From Clostridiales bacterium UBA7273 (lineage in GTDB: Bacteria; Bacillota; Clostridia; Oscillospirales; Oscillospiraceae): 64,000 nt of DNA. Below, in pieces: positions 56,973-64,000 of the stretch (position 1 is its first letter; each line of letters opens with the position of its first letter). Made by a program: the position numbers and the translations under genes. The stretch spans positions 134,705 through 198,704 of the forward strand of contig DKRV01000009.1 in NCBI GenBank assembly GCA_002472405.1, given 5' to 3'. The notes below the pieces were generated by a model. The model was not told the origin of the DNA. It worked only from the letters and a program-made list of their open reading frames with translations, and did no database searches.

Positions 56973-57968
56973 TTATTTATCGAGCTTTGCGAGCATCGCG
57001 TCGCAGACCTCGTCCATGTTGCCGACTATGCCGTAGGTGCAGTAGTTGAAGATCGCCGCATCCGGATCGGTGTTGACGGCAACGACCGTGTCCGCGTCGG
57101 AAAAGCCGGTGACGTGGTTCACGGTGCCAGATACGCCGAAGGAGATGTACAGCTTCGGCTTTACCACAACGCCCGACTGACCGATAACGAGCTTGAACGG
57201 CAGCACGCCGCGGTCAAAAACCGGCCTTGTGCAGGCAAGCTTTCCGCCCAGACGCTCTGCGAGTCGGCGGTAGCGAGGCAGCGCGTCTGCGCCCTTGATC
57301 GCGTTTCCGACGCACACGATAACGTCGGCGTCGGCAATGTTCAGGCTCTCGTCCATATCGTCGGCGCGGAAGTCGAGTATCTCGGTGCGTATATTTTCAA
57401 CAGGGAAGTCGATGTGCTCTTCGATTACCTCGTATTCGTGCGCGCCGCAGGGGGCATACTTAAATGTGCCGGGGCGGATGGTTCCAACCTGGGGGCGAGC
57501 CACGGGAACGGTGATAACGGCCATCATCTTGCCGCCGACGGCAGGCTCGACAAACTCGATGTCCGTCGCCTTAGGATCCCACACAAGCTCGGTCGCGTCC
57601 GAGGTGCAGCCGGTGCCGAGCCGTGCGGCAAAGCGCGGCGCAAAGTCGCGGCCGTTTATCGTTCCGCCGACCATGACGGCCGTCGGACGGTATTTTTCGC
57701 ACAGAACTGTGAACAGGTTCGTGTATGCGTCGTTGTTGAAGAAATCGTAGCCCGTGCCGGATACTCGGATGAGCTTATCCACGCCGCAGTCGAGCACCTT
57801 TTTTAGCTCGCCGCCGCTTATATCGCCGATGATGACAGCGGCAAGCTTTTCGCCGCTTGCATCGCACAGCTTCCGTGTTTCCGAGCACAGCTCGAGCGAT
57901 ACCGGAAGAACGCTGTCACCGTTGCGCTCGATAAAGACCCACATATCCTTAAAATCAGTCTTGTTCAT
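56973..57968 (-). CDS. etfA: Electron transfer flavoprotein alpha subunit (second pair)
   Basis: 331 residues. Domain I (MWVFIERNGDSVLPVSLELC start, TAVMVGGTINGRDFAPRFAA) and the FAD-binding domain II: ACTRPVFDRGVLPF, LVIGQSGVVVKPKLYISFGV and VNHVTGF...VNTDPDAAIF. No N-terminal ferredoxin domain. ATG at 57968 has AAGGAGG 7 bp upstream; an earlier in-frame start would overlap etfB. It carries the alpha FAD shuttling electrons between the dehydrogenase and EtfB. Last gene of the minus-strand operon. Confidence 0.93.
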   Translation of the reverse strand: MNKTDFKDMWVFIERNGDSVLPVSLELCSETRKLCDASGEKLAAVIIGDISGGELKKVLDCGVDKLIRVSGTGYDFFNNDAYTNLFTVLCEKYRPTAVMVGGTINGRDFAPRFAARLGTGCTSDATELVWDPKATDIEFVEPAVGGKMMAVITVPVARPQVGTIRPGTFKYAPCGAHEYEVIEEHIDFPVENIRTEILDFRADDMDESLNIADADVIVCVGNAIKGADALPRYRRLAERLGGKLACTRPVFDRGVLPFKLVIGQSGVVVKPKLYISFGVSGTVNHVTGFSDADTVVAVNTDPDAAIFNYCTYGIVGNMDEVCDAMLAKLDK

Positions 57969-57981
57969 ACCTGCAACCTCC

Positions 57982-58776
57982 TTAAAGCACATCGGCAATA
58001 AGCTCAAGAAGCTTATCTACATTCTTTTCCGTGCTGCCCTCATCGATCATGCTGCCCTTGGAGCCTGTCTCGGGCGGATAGGTGCGCGGAACCTTCGTCG
58101 GCGAGCCGGGATCGCCTATCTGCTCGGGATCGAGTCCGGGTATCGTATGGGAGTTGTACACCTCGATCTCGGCCGTACGCGAAGCCTTCCAGCTCTTGAG
58201 ATTGGGAATGCGCGCGCGGAAGTTTGCCTTTTCAACCGTCAGCAGGCAGGGGTACTGAGCCTTGAGAACCTCAACGCCGCGCTCAAGATCGCGCTCTGCG
58301 GTGATGGTGCGCGCATCGGTATCGACCTCGATGATCTTTGCGGTGGACGATATCTGGCTTGCGCCGAAGCGTTCTGCCAGTTGCGAGCCCATCTGGCCGG
58401 TTGCGCCGTCGAGCGACTCCTTGCCGCAGAATATAAGGTCAAAATCGCCGAGCATTTTGGCTGCCGAGACGATAACGTAGCTCGTTGCGAGCGTGTCGGC
58501 ATTTGCAAATGCGCGGTCGGACAGCAGCACGGCTCTGTCGGCTCCTGCCGCGAGACACTCGCGCAGAGCTTCCTTGGCCATGTCCGGTCCCATGGTGATG
58601 ACGGTGATGCTGCCGCCATACGCTTCCTTGACTCTGACTGCCGCTTCAAGCGCGTTTGCATCCAGCGGATTGAGTATGGCCGGAACGCCGGCGCGTATAA
58701 GACTGCCGGTTACGGGGTCCATTTTAACAAGATTTATATCGGGAACCTGCTTTACGCAGACAAGAATATTCAGCAT
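57982..58776 (-). CDS. etfB: Electron transfer flavoprotein beta subunit (second pair)
   Basis: 264 residues: MLNILVCVKQVPDINLVKMD start, LNPLDANALEAAVRVKE, AAGADRAVLLSDRAFANADT and the CGKESLDGATGQMGSQLAER nucleotide-site loop. AGGAGGG precedes the ATG. In electron-bifurcating relatives EtfB holds the NAD-linked bifurcating FAD. It follows the FAD oxidase gene by 3 bp, so this pair is the most likely partner of that oxidase. Confidence 0.93.
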   Translation of the reverse strand: MLNILVCVKQVPDINLVKMDPVTGSLIRAGVPAILNPLDANALEAAVRVKEAYGGSITVITMGPDMAKEALRECLAAGADRAVLLSDRAFANADTLATSYVIVSAAKMLGDFDLIFCGKESLDGATGQMGSQLAERFGASQISSTAKIIEVDTDARTITAERDLERGVEVLKAQYPCLLTVEKANFRARIPNLKSWKASRTAEIEVYNSHTIPGLDPEQIGDPGSPTKVPRTYPPETGSKGSMIDEGSTEKNVDKLLELIADVL

Positions 58777-58779
58777 TTC

Positions 58780-60213
58780 TCAGCCCTCCTCGACATTAGT
58801 GCAGACCTTGCCGGGATTGAGTATGCCCTTGGGGTCGAACACCTGCTTTATCGCCTGCATCAGCCCGAATGCCGTCTCGCCGACCGATTCGAGCAGATAC
58901 TGCTTCTTGGCATGGCCGATGGCGTGCTCGCCGGAGACCTGGCCGCCGAACTCGGTGCACTTTGCGTAGCACTTGTCCATAACGGCCTTGCTGCGGCGTT
59001 TGAACTCGTCAAGCTCCATGTCGTTTGCGCAGCAGTAGATGTGCAGGTTGCCGTCGCCGGCGTGGCCGAAGTTGCGGATGGCAATGCCCTCCGCCTTGCC
59101 GGCTGCACGGGTGTAGACGAGAAATTCGGCTATGCGGTCAACGGGAACGACAACGTCCAGCTCGTCAAGAAGCTTAGTGTCGGCCTCAATGACGGTGAGG
59201 AACGCGCTGCGCGCCGCCCAAACGTCCTTTTTAAGGCCGTCTGTCCAAACAACGAGCGTGTCGTATGCGCCGCATTTTTCGGCAAGCTCGCCGAGGCGAT
59301 CCATCTTCGCGGTAAGCTCCGCTTCGCTGTCGCCGACCAGAGTCACGAGTATATACGCGCCGGCCTCCTTGCCGTTTACAACTGTCGGGAACACGCTGTT
59401 GCCAGTGAAAGCCGCAGAGGAATCAACGATGTCGCGCTCCATGAATTCTATCGACTGCGGATCGAGGTTTGCAAGCTTTATCTGAGGAACGGAGGCGATT
59501 GCCGTTTCGACGTCGGCAAAGGGGAGAATGAGGCTCACGTCCATGTTCGGCTTGGGAATAAGCTTGAGCGTAAGCTCGGTTATAATGCCGAGCGTGCCTT
59601 CCGAGCCGATCATCAGGTGCAGCAAACTGTAGCCCGAGCTTGTTTTGCAAACGGTCTTGCCCAGATCCATAACTCTGCCGTCGGGCAGAACAACGGTCAT
59701 TGCAAGAACGTAGTCGCGCGTAACTCCGTACTTGACGGCGCGCATGCCGCCTGCGTTTGTCGAAACATTGCCGCCGACCGTCGCGGTCTTTTCGCCGGGA
59801 TCAGGCGGATACATAAGGCCGCGCGTCAGCGCGTCGGCTGCCAGATCGCACAGCAGAACGCCCGGCTGAATATGCACGACGAGGTTATTCATGTCGTAGG
59901 AAAGAATTTTGTTCATGCGAGTTGTGCAAAGCACAACTCCGCCGCACAGCGGCACGCAGCCGCCGACAAGTCCCGTACCTGCGCCGCGCGGAGTTACGGG
60001 GATGTTGTTTTCATAGCAAAGGCGCATTATCTGCGAGACTTCCTCGGTGCTCTCGACCTCGCAGACGACCTCCGGATAGTATTTGCCGTAAATCGGCATT
60101 TCGTCGTGGCTGAAATCGTCCTTCACCGCATCCTTGGCGAAAAAGCGTTTCGTGCCGACGATGGCCTGAAGCTTCTCAGCAATCTCAGGCGTGATTTTGT
60201 TGTACTTCGTCAT
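58780..60213 (-). CDS. FAD-binding 2-hydroxyacid dehydrogenase (GlcD/LctD family)
   Basis: 477 residues. PCMH-type FAD-binding domain with VTPRGAGTGLVGGCVPLCGG and GGNVSTNAGGMRAVKYGVTR, then FAD-oxidase C domain with RNFGHAGDGNLHIYCC and GGQVSGEHAIGHAKKQYLLE. The family oxidises D-lactate, glycolate and similar 2-hydroxyacids. Flanked by EtfBA and a LarA homolog, it resembles LctD of the electron-confurcating lactate dehydrogenase. ATG at 60213 has AGGAGG; an ATG five codons earlier overlaps larA. Substrate is inferred, not proven. Confidence 0.92.
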   Translation of the reverse strand: MTKYNKITPEIAEKLQAIVGTKRFFAKDAVKDDFSHDEMPIYGKYYPEVVCEVESTEEVSQIMRLCYENNIPVTPRGAGTGLVGGCVPLCGGVVLCTTRMNKILSYDMNNLVVHIQPGVLLCDLAADALTRGLMYPPDPGEKTATVGGNVSTNAGGMRAVKYGVTRDYVLAMTVVLPDGRVMDLGKTVCKTSSGYSLLHLMIGSEGTLGIITELTLKLIPKPNMDVSLILPFADVETAIASVPQIKLANLDPQSIEFMERDIVDSSAAFTGNSVFPTVVNGKEAGAYILVTLVGDSEAELTAKMDRLGELAEKCGAYDTLVVWTDGLKKDVWAARSAFLTVIEADTKLLDELDVVVPVDRIAEFLVYTRAAGKAEGIAIRNFGHAGDGNLHIYCCANDMELDEFKRRSKAVMDKCYAKCTEFGGQVSGEHAIGHAKKQYLLESVGETAFGLMQAIKQVFDPKGILNPGKVCTNVEEG

Positions 60214-60224
60214 TTCAGACCTCC

Positions 60225-61484
60225 TCATTGATTTGCAACGATGACCGATATCCCATTCGGGATAACCGTCAAGGTTTTCGAGCTGCCGTATCTGGCAGCT
60301 TTCAAAGCTGCATCCAGATTTGGCGCGTACTGCATCTTCATATCCTCAATCGTTTTTTGCATTTCAGGGCGAGATACGACAATTACTTTGTGATGCATCA
60401 GTATCCTGGCAAGAATCTGACTTTCCCACTGGTCGGGCGCGGTTTGGTCCTGCGGAGTGGCCATTTGCCGGGCATATAGCTCGGCCGGGCTTTTGCAGTC
60501 GCGCAGGGCTTTATAGAATCCCTCGCCTCCGTGACCGTCGGCGCATTCGGCGCACATTATTATTGTGCCGCCCCTGCGGCAGCTGGCCTCTGCGGCAGTC
60601 ATGCCTTTTACGCACTGGTAAAGGTTCTGGTCGAGCGGAGCGCCGCCGTTTGAGGTTATGACAATGTCGGCCATCTGTGCTTTTACCCGGCAATAGCCAA
60701 GCAGAAAATCGCAGCCTGTGCGGTGCGCCGTTACATAGTTGCCGGCGAAGGCCGCAACGGTCTTTTTATTCTCGTCGATGACAACGTTGACGATGTATGC
60801 AAGCTTAGCAAGACGCGCTGCCTCAAGCATATCACAATGTAGGGGGTTGCTGTCAAGTATTCCGGTGCGTGCAAAGGGACTGTCGATGAATTTGCTGCAA
60901 TGATTTCCAAGGACCGTGACCTTGTCGCATATTCCGGGCAGAACGCTCTTTCTTCCGCCGGAGAAGCCGGCAAAAAAGTGAGGCTCAATAAATCCCTCGG
61001 CGATGAGAAGATCAGTTTCGGCAGCAAGCCTGTCAATTACGCACGGCGCGCCGGAGGGCAGAGTGCCTATGCGCACGTTCGATTTCTCGTCGCGGCAGTC
61101 GTGGACGACTATGCGGCAGCTTTCCATGATCTTGCTGCCGAGCTTTGCGGCAAGTTCGGCGGTCGAGGTGGGACGGTGAAAGCCCGTTGCAACGAGCAGC
61201 GTGACCTCAATATCCGGATTTCCCTCGCGCAGCTCAAGCAGCATGTTGGGGATGATATCCCGGCTCGGCACAGGGCGAGTGTGGTCGGAAATGATGATAA
61301 CGCAGTTTTTCTTTCCGCGCGCAAGCTCGCTCAGGCGAGGACTGTCTATCGGCCTGAGCATAGCGCGGCGGACTATATCGCTTCCACTGCCGCTTGAACG
61401 GAGCGTATCTATGCTTGAGGTCAGAACATTAGCGCCGCCCTCGTTAAATTCAATGTATGTGTTCCCGTAGGGGATCTTGAGCAT
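60225..61484 (-). CDS. larA: LarA-family nickel-pincer 2-hydroxyacid racemase
   Basis: 419 residues. SDHTRPVPSRDIIP gives Asp67/Arg70, ATGFHRP His103, EPHFFAGFSGGRKSV His169 and Lys179, LGNHCSKF His195. From memory of Lactobacillus plantarum LarA (Asp72, Arg75, His108, His174, Lys184, His200) each residue is offset by exactly five, so catalytic bases, the cofactor lysine and the Ni ligand all appear conserved. Lactate racemase or a related hydroxyacid racemase/epimerase. The cofactor genes larB/C/E are not in this window. ATG at 61484 overlaps the etfA region by a few bases; a TTG at 61490 is alternative. Confidence 0.9.
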   Translation of the reverse strand: MLKIPYGNTYIEFNEGGANVLTSSIDTLRSSGSGSDIVRRAMLRPIDSPRLSELARGKKNCVIIISDHTRPVPSRDIIPNMLLELREGNPDIEVTLLVATGFHRPTSTAELAAKLGSKIMESCRIVVHDCRDEKSNVRIGTLPSGAPCVIDRLAAETDLLIAEGFIEPHFFAGFSGGRKSVLPGICDKVTVLGNHCSKFIDSPFARTGILDSNPLHCDMLEAARLAKLAYIVNVVIDENKKTVAAFAGNYVTAHRTGCDFLLGYCRVKAQMADIVITSNGGAPLDQNLYQCVKGMTAAEASCRRGGTIIMCAECADGHGGEGFYKALRDCKSPAELYARQMATPQDQTAPDQWESQILARILMHHKVIVVSRPEMQKTIEDMKMQYAPNLDAALKAARYGSSKTLTVIPNGISVIVANQ

Positions 61485-61486
61485 GG

Positions 61487-62449
61487 TCAACTACCTGCTT
61501 TCTCTATAAGCTTGTCAAGCACCAATGTGCAGTCGGCGATGACGGAGAAGTCTGAGTATTCGTGGATGGGCGCTTTCGGGTCGTGATTGACGGCATATAT
61601 TTTCTTTGCGCCCGATATGCCGCTAAGGTGCTGCACAGCGCCTGATATGCCGAAGGCAATGTAAATGTCCGGCCTTACCGAAACGCCTGTCTGCCCAACC
61701 TGGTGTGCATATCCTGCGTATCCGGCTGCAACCGCCGCGCGCGAAGCTCCGACCGCGGCACCGAGCATATCGGCAAGGGTGTGTAGCTTTTTGAAGTTTT
61801 CCCGGCTGCCCATGCCGAGACCTCCGGAGACGATGATGTTTGCGCCCGTAAGGTCTGTGCCGAACACTGCGTCCTCGATAACACGGGTCTGCGTCCAAAT
61901 GTGCTTTGCCTCGCGGCAGGGGATGAGAGGCATGTTCGCTTTTTGCGCGTTTTCGGAAAAAGCGAGCTTGAATACGCCCTTGCGCACGGTTGCAAGAACC
62001 GGGGTGCAGGTATTTTCTATATGGGCAAGCTTTCTGCCGCCGAAGGCAGGCCGAGTCTGGCGCAATGTGCCGTTTTCTGCCCAGCTGAGCGCTGTGCAGT
62101 CTGCTGTTATGCCGCAGTTGAGCTTCGCGGCCGTCATCGGAGCGACACAGCAGAAAAACGACGAGCTTTCAAACAGAATAAACTCAGGCTTTTCAGAAAA
62201 AGCGTATTGCGATATGCTCTCTGCCGCAGTAACAGGTGCGTTGATATCCTGAACCGAAAGCGCAATACGCGCCAGGCGGTCGGCTCCTGCATATATGAGC
62301 TGCCCTGCATCAGCAGGCTCGGTTGGCGAGACTATAACGGCCGTGAGTGAAAGCGCTCTCTCGCGGCAAAGCTCAAAGGCGCGGCGAACAAGTCCGAGAA
62401 AAGACGGCGATATCTCACTGCCTACGACGATCGCGTTGGGTTTATTCAT
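61487..62449 (-). CDS. etfA: Electron transfer flavoprotein alpha subunit (first pair)
   Basis: 320 residues with the canonical FAD domain: IIVSGGLGMGSRENFKKLHT, VGASRAAVAAGYAGYAHQVG, VRPDIYIAFGISGAVQHLSG and VNHDPKAPIHEYSDF. No ferredoxin domain. Closer to the textbook EtfA consensus than the second EtfA in the operon. Overlaps etfB by 8 bp at its start, with GGAGGC upstream of the ATG. Confidence 0.93.
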   Translation of the reverse strand: MNKPNAIVVGSEISPSFLGLVRRAFELCRERALSLTAVIVSPTEPADAGQLIYAGADRLARIALSVQDINAPVTAAESISQYAFSEKPEFILFESSSFFCCVAPMTAAKLNCGITADCTALSWAENGTLRQTRPAFGGRKLAHIENTCTPVLATVRKGVFKLAFSENAQKANMPLIPCREAKHIWTQTRVIEDAVFGTDLTGANIIVSGGLGMGSRENFKKLHTLADMLGAAVGASRAAVAAGYAGYAHQVGQTGVSVRPDIYIAFGISGAVQHLSGISGAKKIYAVNHDPKAPIHEYSDFSVIADCTLVLDKLIEKAGS

Positions 62450-63227
62450 CGCGTTTGCCTCCTTTGATCAGCTCAATGAGCGCCTGTGCGCCGGCGTCCG
62501 CATCGGTGCAGACGCATTTTTTGCCTTTTCTGAAGCTCATGGTCTCGACCGCCGCTGTGCGTGTCGGCGAGCCGTGCAGGCCGGCGTTTTCGGCGGAAAT
62601 CCCGATGTCGGCAAGCGTAAGGCGCTCTATGGCGGCTTTTTTGCTTCGGCGCATGCCCATGACGGTCGGGCTGCGCACCATATCCGTTCCGTTGCAGACA
62701 GAGAGCACTGCCGGAACGGCACCTTCGTATTCTGCCGAAACGCCGTCGTTTGTGCAGCATATTCTCAGCGTATCGCCGTCGATAGCAAATGCGGTCACGG
62801 CTGCCGCCATCGGCAGACCGAGCCGCTCGGACAGCTGCGGAGCAATGTGCCCGGTCTCACTGTCGATCGCTTTGCGCCCACAGAGAACGAGATCAAAGCC
62901 GCCGAGTCTGTTTATTGCCGCGGCAAGGATATTTGCCGTGACTAAAGTATCAGAGCCGGCGAGAGCGCTGTCACAAATGAGGACAGCACGGTCAGCGCCG
63001 GCTGCAATAGCATCTCGCAGAGCGTTCTCTGCGTAGGAAGGAGCCATGGTGACGACAGTCACCATGGTCTCCGGGGCATTATCTTTGATCCTGAGCGCAA
63101 GCTCAAGGGCATAGGCGTCGGCAGGGTTTATTCCGAGCTTTCCGCCCGAGAGCCTGTCGTCATTGTCGGTAAGCGAGTCAGTAAACGTGGCCTGAGAAAC
63201 GATCTTCAGGCATACCAATATATTCAT
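62442..63227 (-). CDS. etfB: Electron transfer flavoprotein beta subunit (first pair)
   Basis: 261 residues: MNILVCLKIVSQATFTDSLT start, GKLGINPADAYALELALRIK, AAGADRAVLICDSALAGSDT and CGRKAIDSETGHIAPQLSER. The ATG at 63227 follows GGAGGC; an upstream in-frame start would run back over the kinase stop. It is 13 bp after the kinase gene, so belongs to the same operon. It differs strongly from the other EtfB, so this is not a recent duplication. Confidence 0.92.
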   Translation of the reverse strand: MNILVCLKIVSQATFTDSLTDNDDRLSGGKLGINPADAYALELALRIKDNAPETMVTVVTMAPSYAENALRDAIAAGADRAVLICDSALAGSDTLVTANILAAAINRLGGFDLVLCGRKAIDSETGHIAPQLSERLGLPMAAAVTAFAIDGDTLRICCTNDGVSAEYEGAVPAVLSVCNGTDMVRSPTVMGMRRSKKAAIERLTLADIGISAENAGLHGSPTRTAAVETMSFRKGKKCVCTDADAGAQALIELIKGGKRDE

Positions 63228-63240
63228 AGCGCCTCCGAAA

Positions 63241-64000
63241 TCAGATGATATCGTGATAGACCTCTGCAAGAGCTTTCTGTATCGTGCGGTAATCTTTGAA
63301 GCCTTTTTCGTAGATCTCCACGTTTTCGGGAATGGGGGTCACGACGTCGGCAACGGTGACGCACTTTTTGACGCTGTCGTCAAAATCGGCGAACACTCCG
63401 GTAGCAACGCCTGCGAGCATAGCCGAGCCGAGGGATGAGTCGTTATCTACGGTGCTCGTGAGCGGAGTGGCCAAAACGTCGGCGAGTATCTGCCGCCAAA
63501 GCTTGCCCTTTGCCCCACCGCCGATGATGCGGTATTCACTGACGGCGATCTTCTGCGCCTTTATTTCCTCAAGGCAGTCGCGCATGGAGTAGGATATGCC
63601 CTCCATAACGGCGCGCGTAAAGTGACCCTTCGTGTGGTGCATGCCGGCGCCGACAAAGCTTGCGCGCAGCTTATCGTCGTAATACGGAGTCATCTCGCCG
63701 AGAAGGTAGGGATGGAAATAGAGCTTCTCGCTGCCGGCAGGAACTGCCTCGGCGGCGCGGTTTAGCACCTCGTAAGCGCTCGTGCCCTTTTCCTCGGCCA
63801 GCCGGGATTCGTCTGTTCCAAATATATCTCTGTACCATTTGTAAGACGCAGCGCAGCTTCTCGTTCCCGTTCCGGGATACCATAGGCCGGGGATAACGTG
63901 GCGGTAGTTAAAAAACTGGTGGCTTGCTATGGGGCCTGCGGTTATGGGGCATATGCGGCCGGCAGTTGCAAGCTTTACGGTCGCGCAGCCCTCGGCAATG
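63241..64000 (-). CDS. FGGY-family carbohydrate kinase (C-terminal part)
   Basis: About 252 C-terminal residues are visible; the 5' end is beyond the window. The frame is open to the edge and reads ...GRICPITAGPIASHQFFNYR, GTGTRSCAASYKWYRDIFG, then FHPYLLGEMTPYYDDKLRAS, HTKGHFTRAVMEGISYSMRD and IGGGAKGKLWRQILADVL, the ATP-binding C-terminal domain of xylulokinase/gluconokinase-like kinases. The sugar or polyol substrate is unknown. First visible gene of the hydroxyacid/Etf operon. Confidence 0.9.
   Translation of the reverse strand, partial: IAEGCATVKLATAGRICPITAGPIASHQFFNYRHVIPGLWYPGTGTRSCAASYKWYRDIFGTDESRLAEEKGTSAYEVLNRAAEAVPAGSEKLYFHPYLLGEMTPYYDDKLRASFVGAGMHHTKGHFTRAVMEGISYSMRDCLEEIKAQKIAVSEYRIIGGGAKGKLWRQILADVLATPLTSTVDNDSSLGSAMLAGVATGVFADFDDSVKKCVTVADVVTPIPENVEIYEKGFKDYRTIQKALAEVYHDII

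Noticed and set aside
57754..60231. 825-codon open frame on the plus strand opposite etfB and the FAD oxidase
   Set aside because: It mirrors the GC-rich third-position bias of the real minus-strand genes, has no domain resemblance or ribosome binding site, and overlaps well-recognised genes completely.

Overview
The window looks like a chromosomal segment from a fairly GC-rich, spore-forming member of the Clostridia (Bacillota), plausibly an uncultured gut Oscillospirales-type organism. Supporting signs are spoIIR, Firmicutes-style S10/spc/alpha ribosomal operons with rpsD between rpsK and rpoA, a T-box leader, a lysine riboswitch, type III glutamine synthetase, zinc-binding S14 and Adk, and an EtfAB/hydroxyacid oxidase operon typical of anaerobic energy metabolism. 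The species is not identifiable from sequence alone.

Layout. 1-2318: tail of a nucleoside-type (BmpA/NupOPQ-like) ABC transporter. 2364-4174: minus-strand EamA transporter and a ComEC-like metallo-hydrolase. 4315-7063: apgM, ispE, spoIIR. 7105-10798: minus-strand operon of split transketolase, galactokinase-family kinase and MscS channel. 11029-12135: prfB. 12193-12653: compound inverted-repeat element. 12623-15377: lysine-riboswitch-controlled amino-acid ABC transporter whose binding protein has its two lobes in swapped (circularly permuted) order. 15412-15740: 78-bp tandem repeats. 15782-17270: LysR regulator, candidate small RNA, Asn T-box. 17271-23871: asnB-glnN-pyrG-nadE-bioY. 23977-26920: HxlR-like fragment, PutP symporter, LysR regulator. 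26979-29778: trkA (frameshifted) and trkH. 29808-31410: truA and a DUF2156 protein. 31586-37439: secA, pgeF, a lipoprotein binding protein, cdd, a LysR-HTH-only protein. 37489-53630: S10-spc-alpha ribosomal superoperon with secY-adk-map-infA and rpoA. 53654-54157: GreA-family factor. 54281-56901: an AT-rich MarR/hydrolase island. 56973-64000: minus-strand operon FGGY kinase - etfB - etfA - larA - FAD oxidase - etfB - etfA.

How genes work together. The T-box gene set links glutamine supply (GlnN) to amide-using synthetases (AsnB, PyrG) and NAD synthesis. The lysine riboswitch gives a substrate to the ABC transporter beside it. The last operon combines a nickel-pincer 2-hydroxyacid racemase homolog, an LctD/GlcD-type flavin oxidase and two complete EtfBA pairs, which resembles but exceeds the electron-confurcating lactate dehydrogenase operon of Acetobacterium woodii.

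Most striking observations: the circularly permuted lysine-binding protein, the double-Etf/LarA operon, and a family of inverted-repeat elements (TTTTTAGAGGCGAA ends) found at three loci, one of which supplies the last codons of the transporter ATPase gene. No rRNA, tRNA, CRISPR array, transposase gene or prophage was seen.
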